Shown here: positions 31,474 to 31,508 of the stretch, in pieces | Layout of the letters: each line of letters begins with the position of its first letter | How positions within the stretch are numbered: the stretch's first letter is position 1 | The notes under the pieces: model-generated | What the model was told of the DNA's origin: nothing | The model's database searches: none | What the model saw: the letters and a program-made list of their open reading frames with translations, nothing else | Assembly (NCBI RefSeq): GCF_949298305.1 | Contig: NZ_CASFWU010000073.1 | Location: 1-31,508, forward strand | Direction of reading: 5' to 3' | DNA from: an uncultured Bacteroides sp. | Lineage (GTDB): Bacteria > Bacteroidota > Bacteroidia > Bacteroidales > Bacteroidaceae | Length of the DNA stretch: 31,508 nt | Made by a program: the position numbers and the translations under genes

Positions 31474-31489
31474 TCACTTTATATGCCAT
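31447..31489. terminator. 14-bp perfect inverted repeat
   Basis: ATGGCATATAAAGT (31447-31460) and ACTTTATATGCCAT (31476-31489), 15-base loop. One arm lies in the 63-bp repeat and one outside it. It could be a weak terminator or an element end; the left copy of the repeat lacks the second arm. Confidence 0.55.
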
Positions 31490-31508
31490 TATTATTGTCC
31501 TTTTTCCG

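Overview
The window reads as chromosome of a Bacteroides/Phocaeicola-type gut anaerobe (Bacteroidota). Three things point there. Many genes carry the Bacteroidota -7 promoter box TAnnTTTG and have little Shine-Dalgarno sequence. Rho has a long Asn/Lys/Glu-rich N-terminal insertion. Several families are typical of the group: FeoA-FeoB fusion, subclass A2 beta-lactamase, PepSY-like periplasmic protein, EFR1 ferredoxin, C_GCAxxG_C_C protein.

Left third (about 0.5-10.8 kb, all minus strand): rho, then ffh-folD-capA, tRNA-His, pyrB-pyrI, a flavin reductase-outer membrane barrel pair, and glyA. This is housekeeping: transcription termination, signal-recognition-particle targeting, one-carbon metabolism (FolD and GlyA) and pyrimidine synthesis. 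A GC-rich block centred on folD ignores gene boundaries.

Middle (11.0-18.1 kb): an EFR1 flavodoxin/ferredoxin protein converges on tilS. A class A beta-lactamase is divergent from tilS. An iron-uptake operon follows (feoAB fusion plus a Cys-rich membrane protein), preceded by a 22-bp tandem repeat, then tRNA-Cys and guanine deaminase.

Right-centre (18.1-25.6 kb): this is the most accessory part. A LysR regulator and a YeiH-type transporter, often neighbours in other genomes, are separated by a patatin-like phospholipase gene bracketed by inverted copies of a 130-150 bp intergenic repeat. Next come an AT-rich gene-free stretch, a decayed IS1182-type transposase, a small heat-shock protein with an array of TTGTC/GACAA half-sites upstream, a PepSY-AlaX-like pair and rlmH.

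Right end (25.7-31.5 kb, plus strand): pheT, a YebC-family regulator plus a TSCPD protein, an Nramp metal transporter plus a C_GCAxxG_C_C protein, and a truncated ISL3-type transposase fused to a 63-bp repeat. The same 63-bp repeat lies inverted at the left end of the window (99-161).

I found no clearly new multi-gene system, CRISPR array, phage or toxin-antitoxin module. The observations most worth following up are the repeat-bracketed patatin gene, the 63-bp inverted repeats at both ends, the half-site array by hsp20, the tandem repeats before feoAB, the near-leaderless tilS and the disordered Rho insertion.
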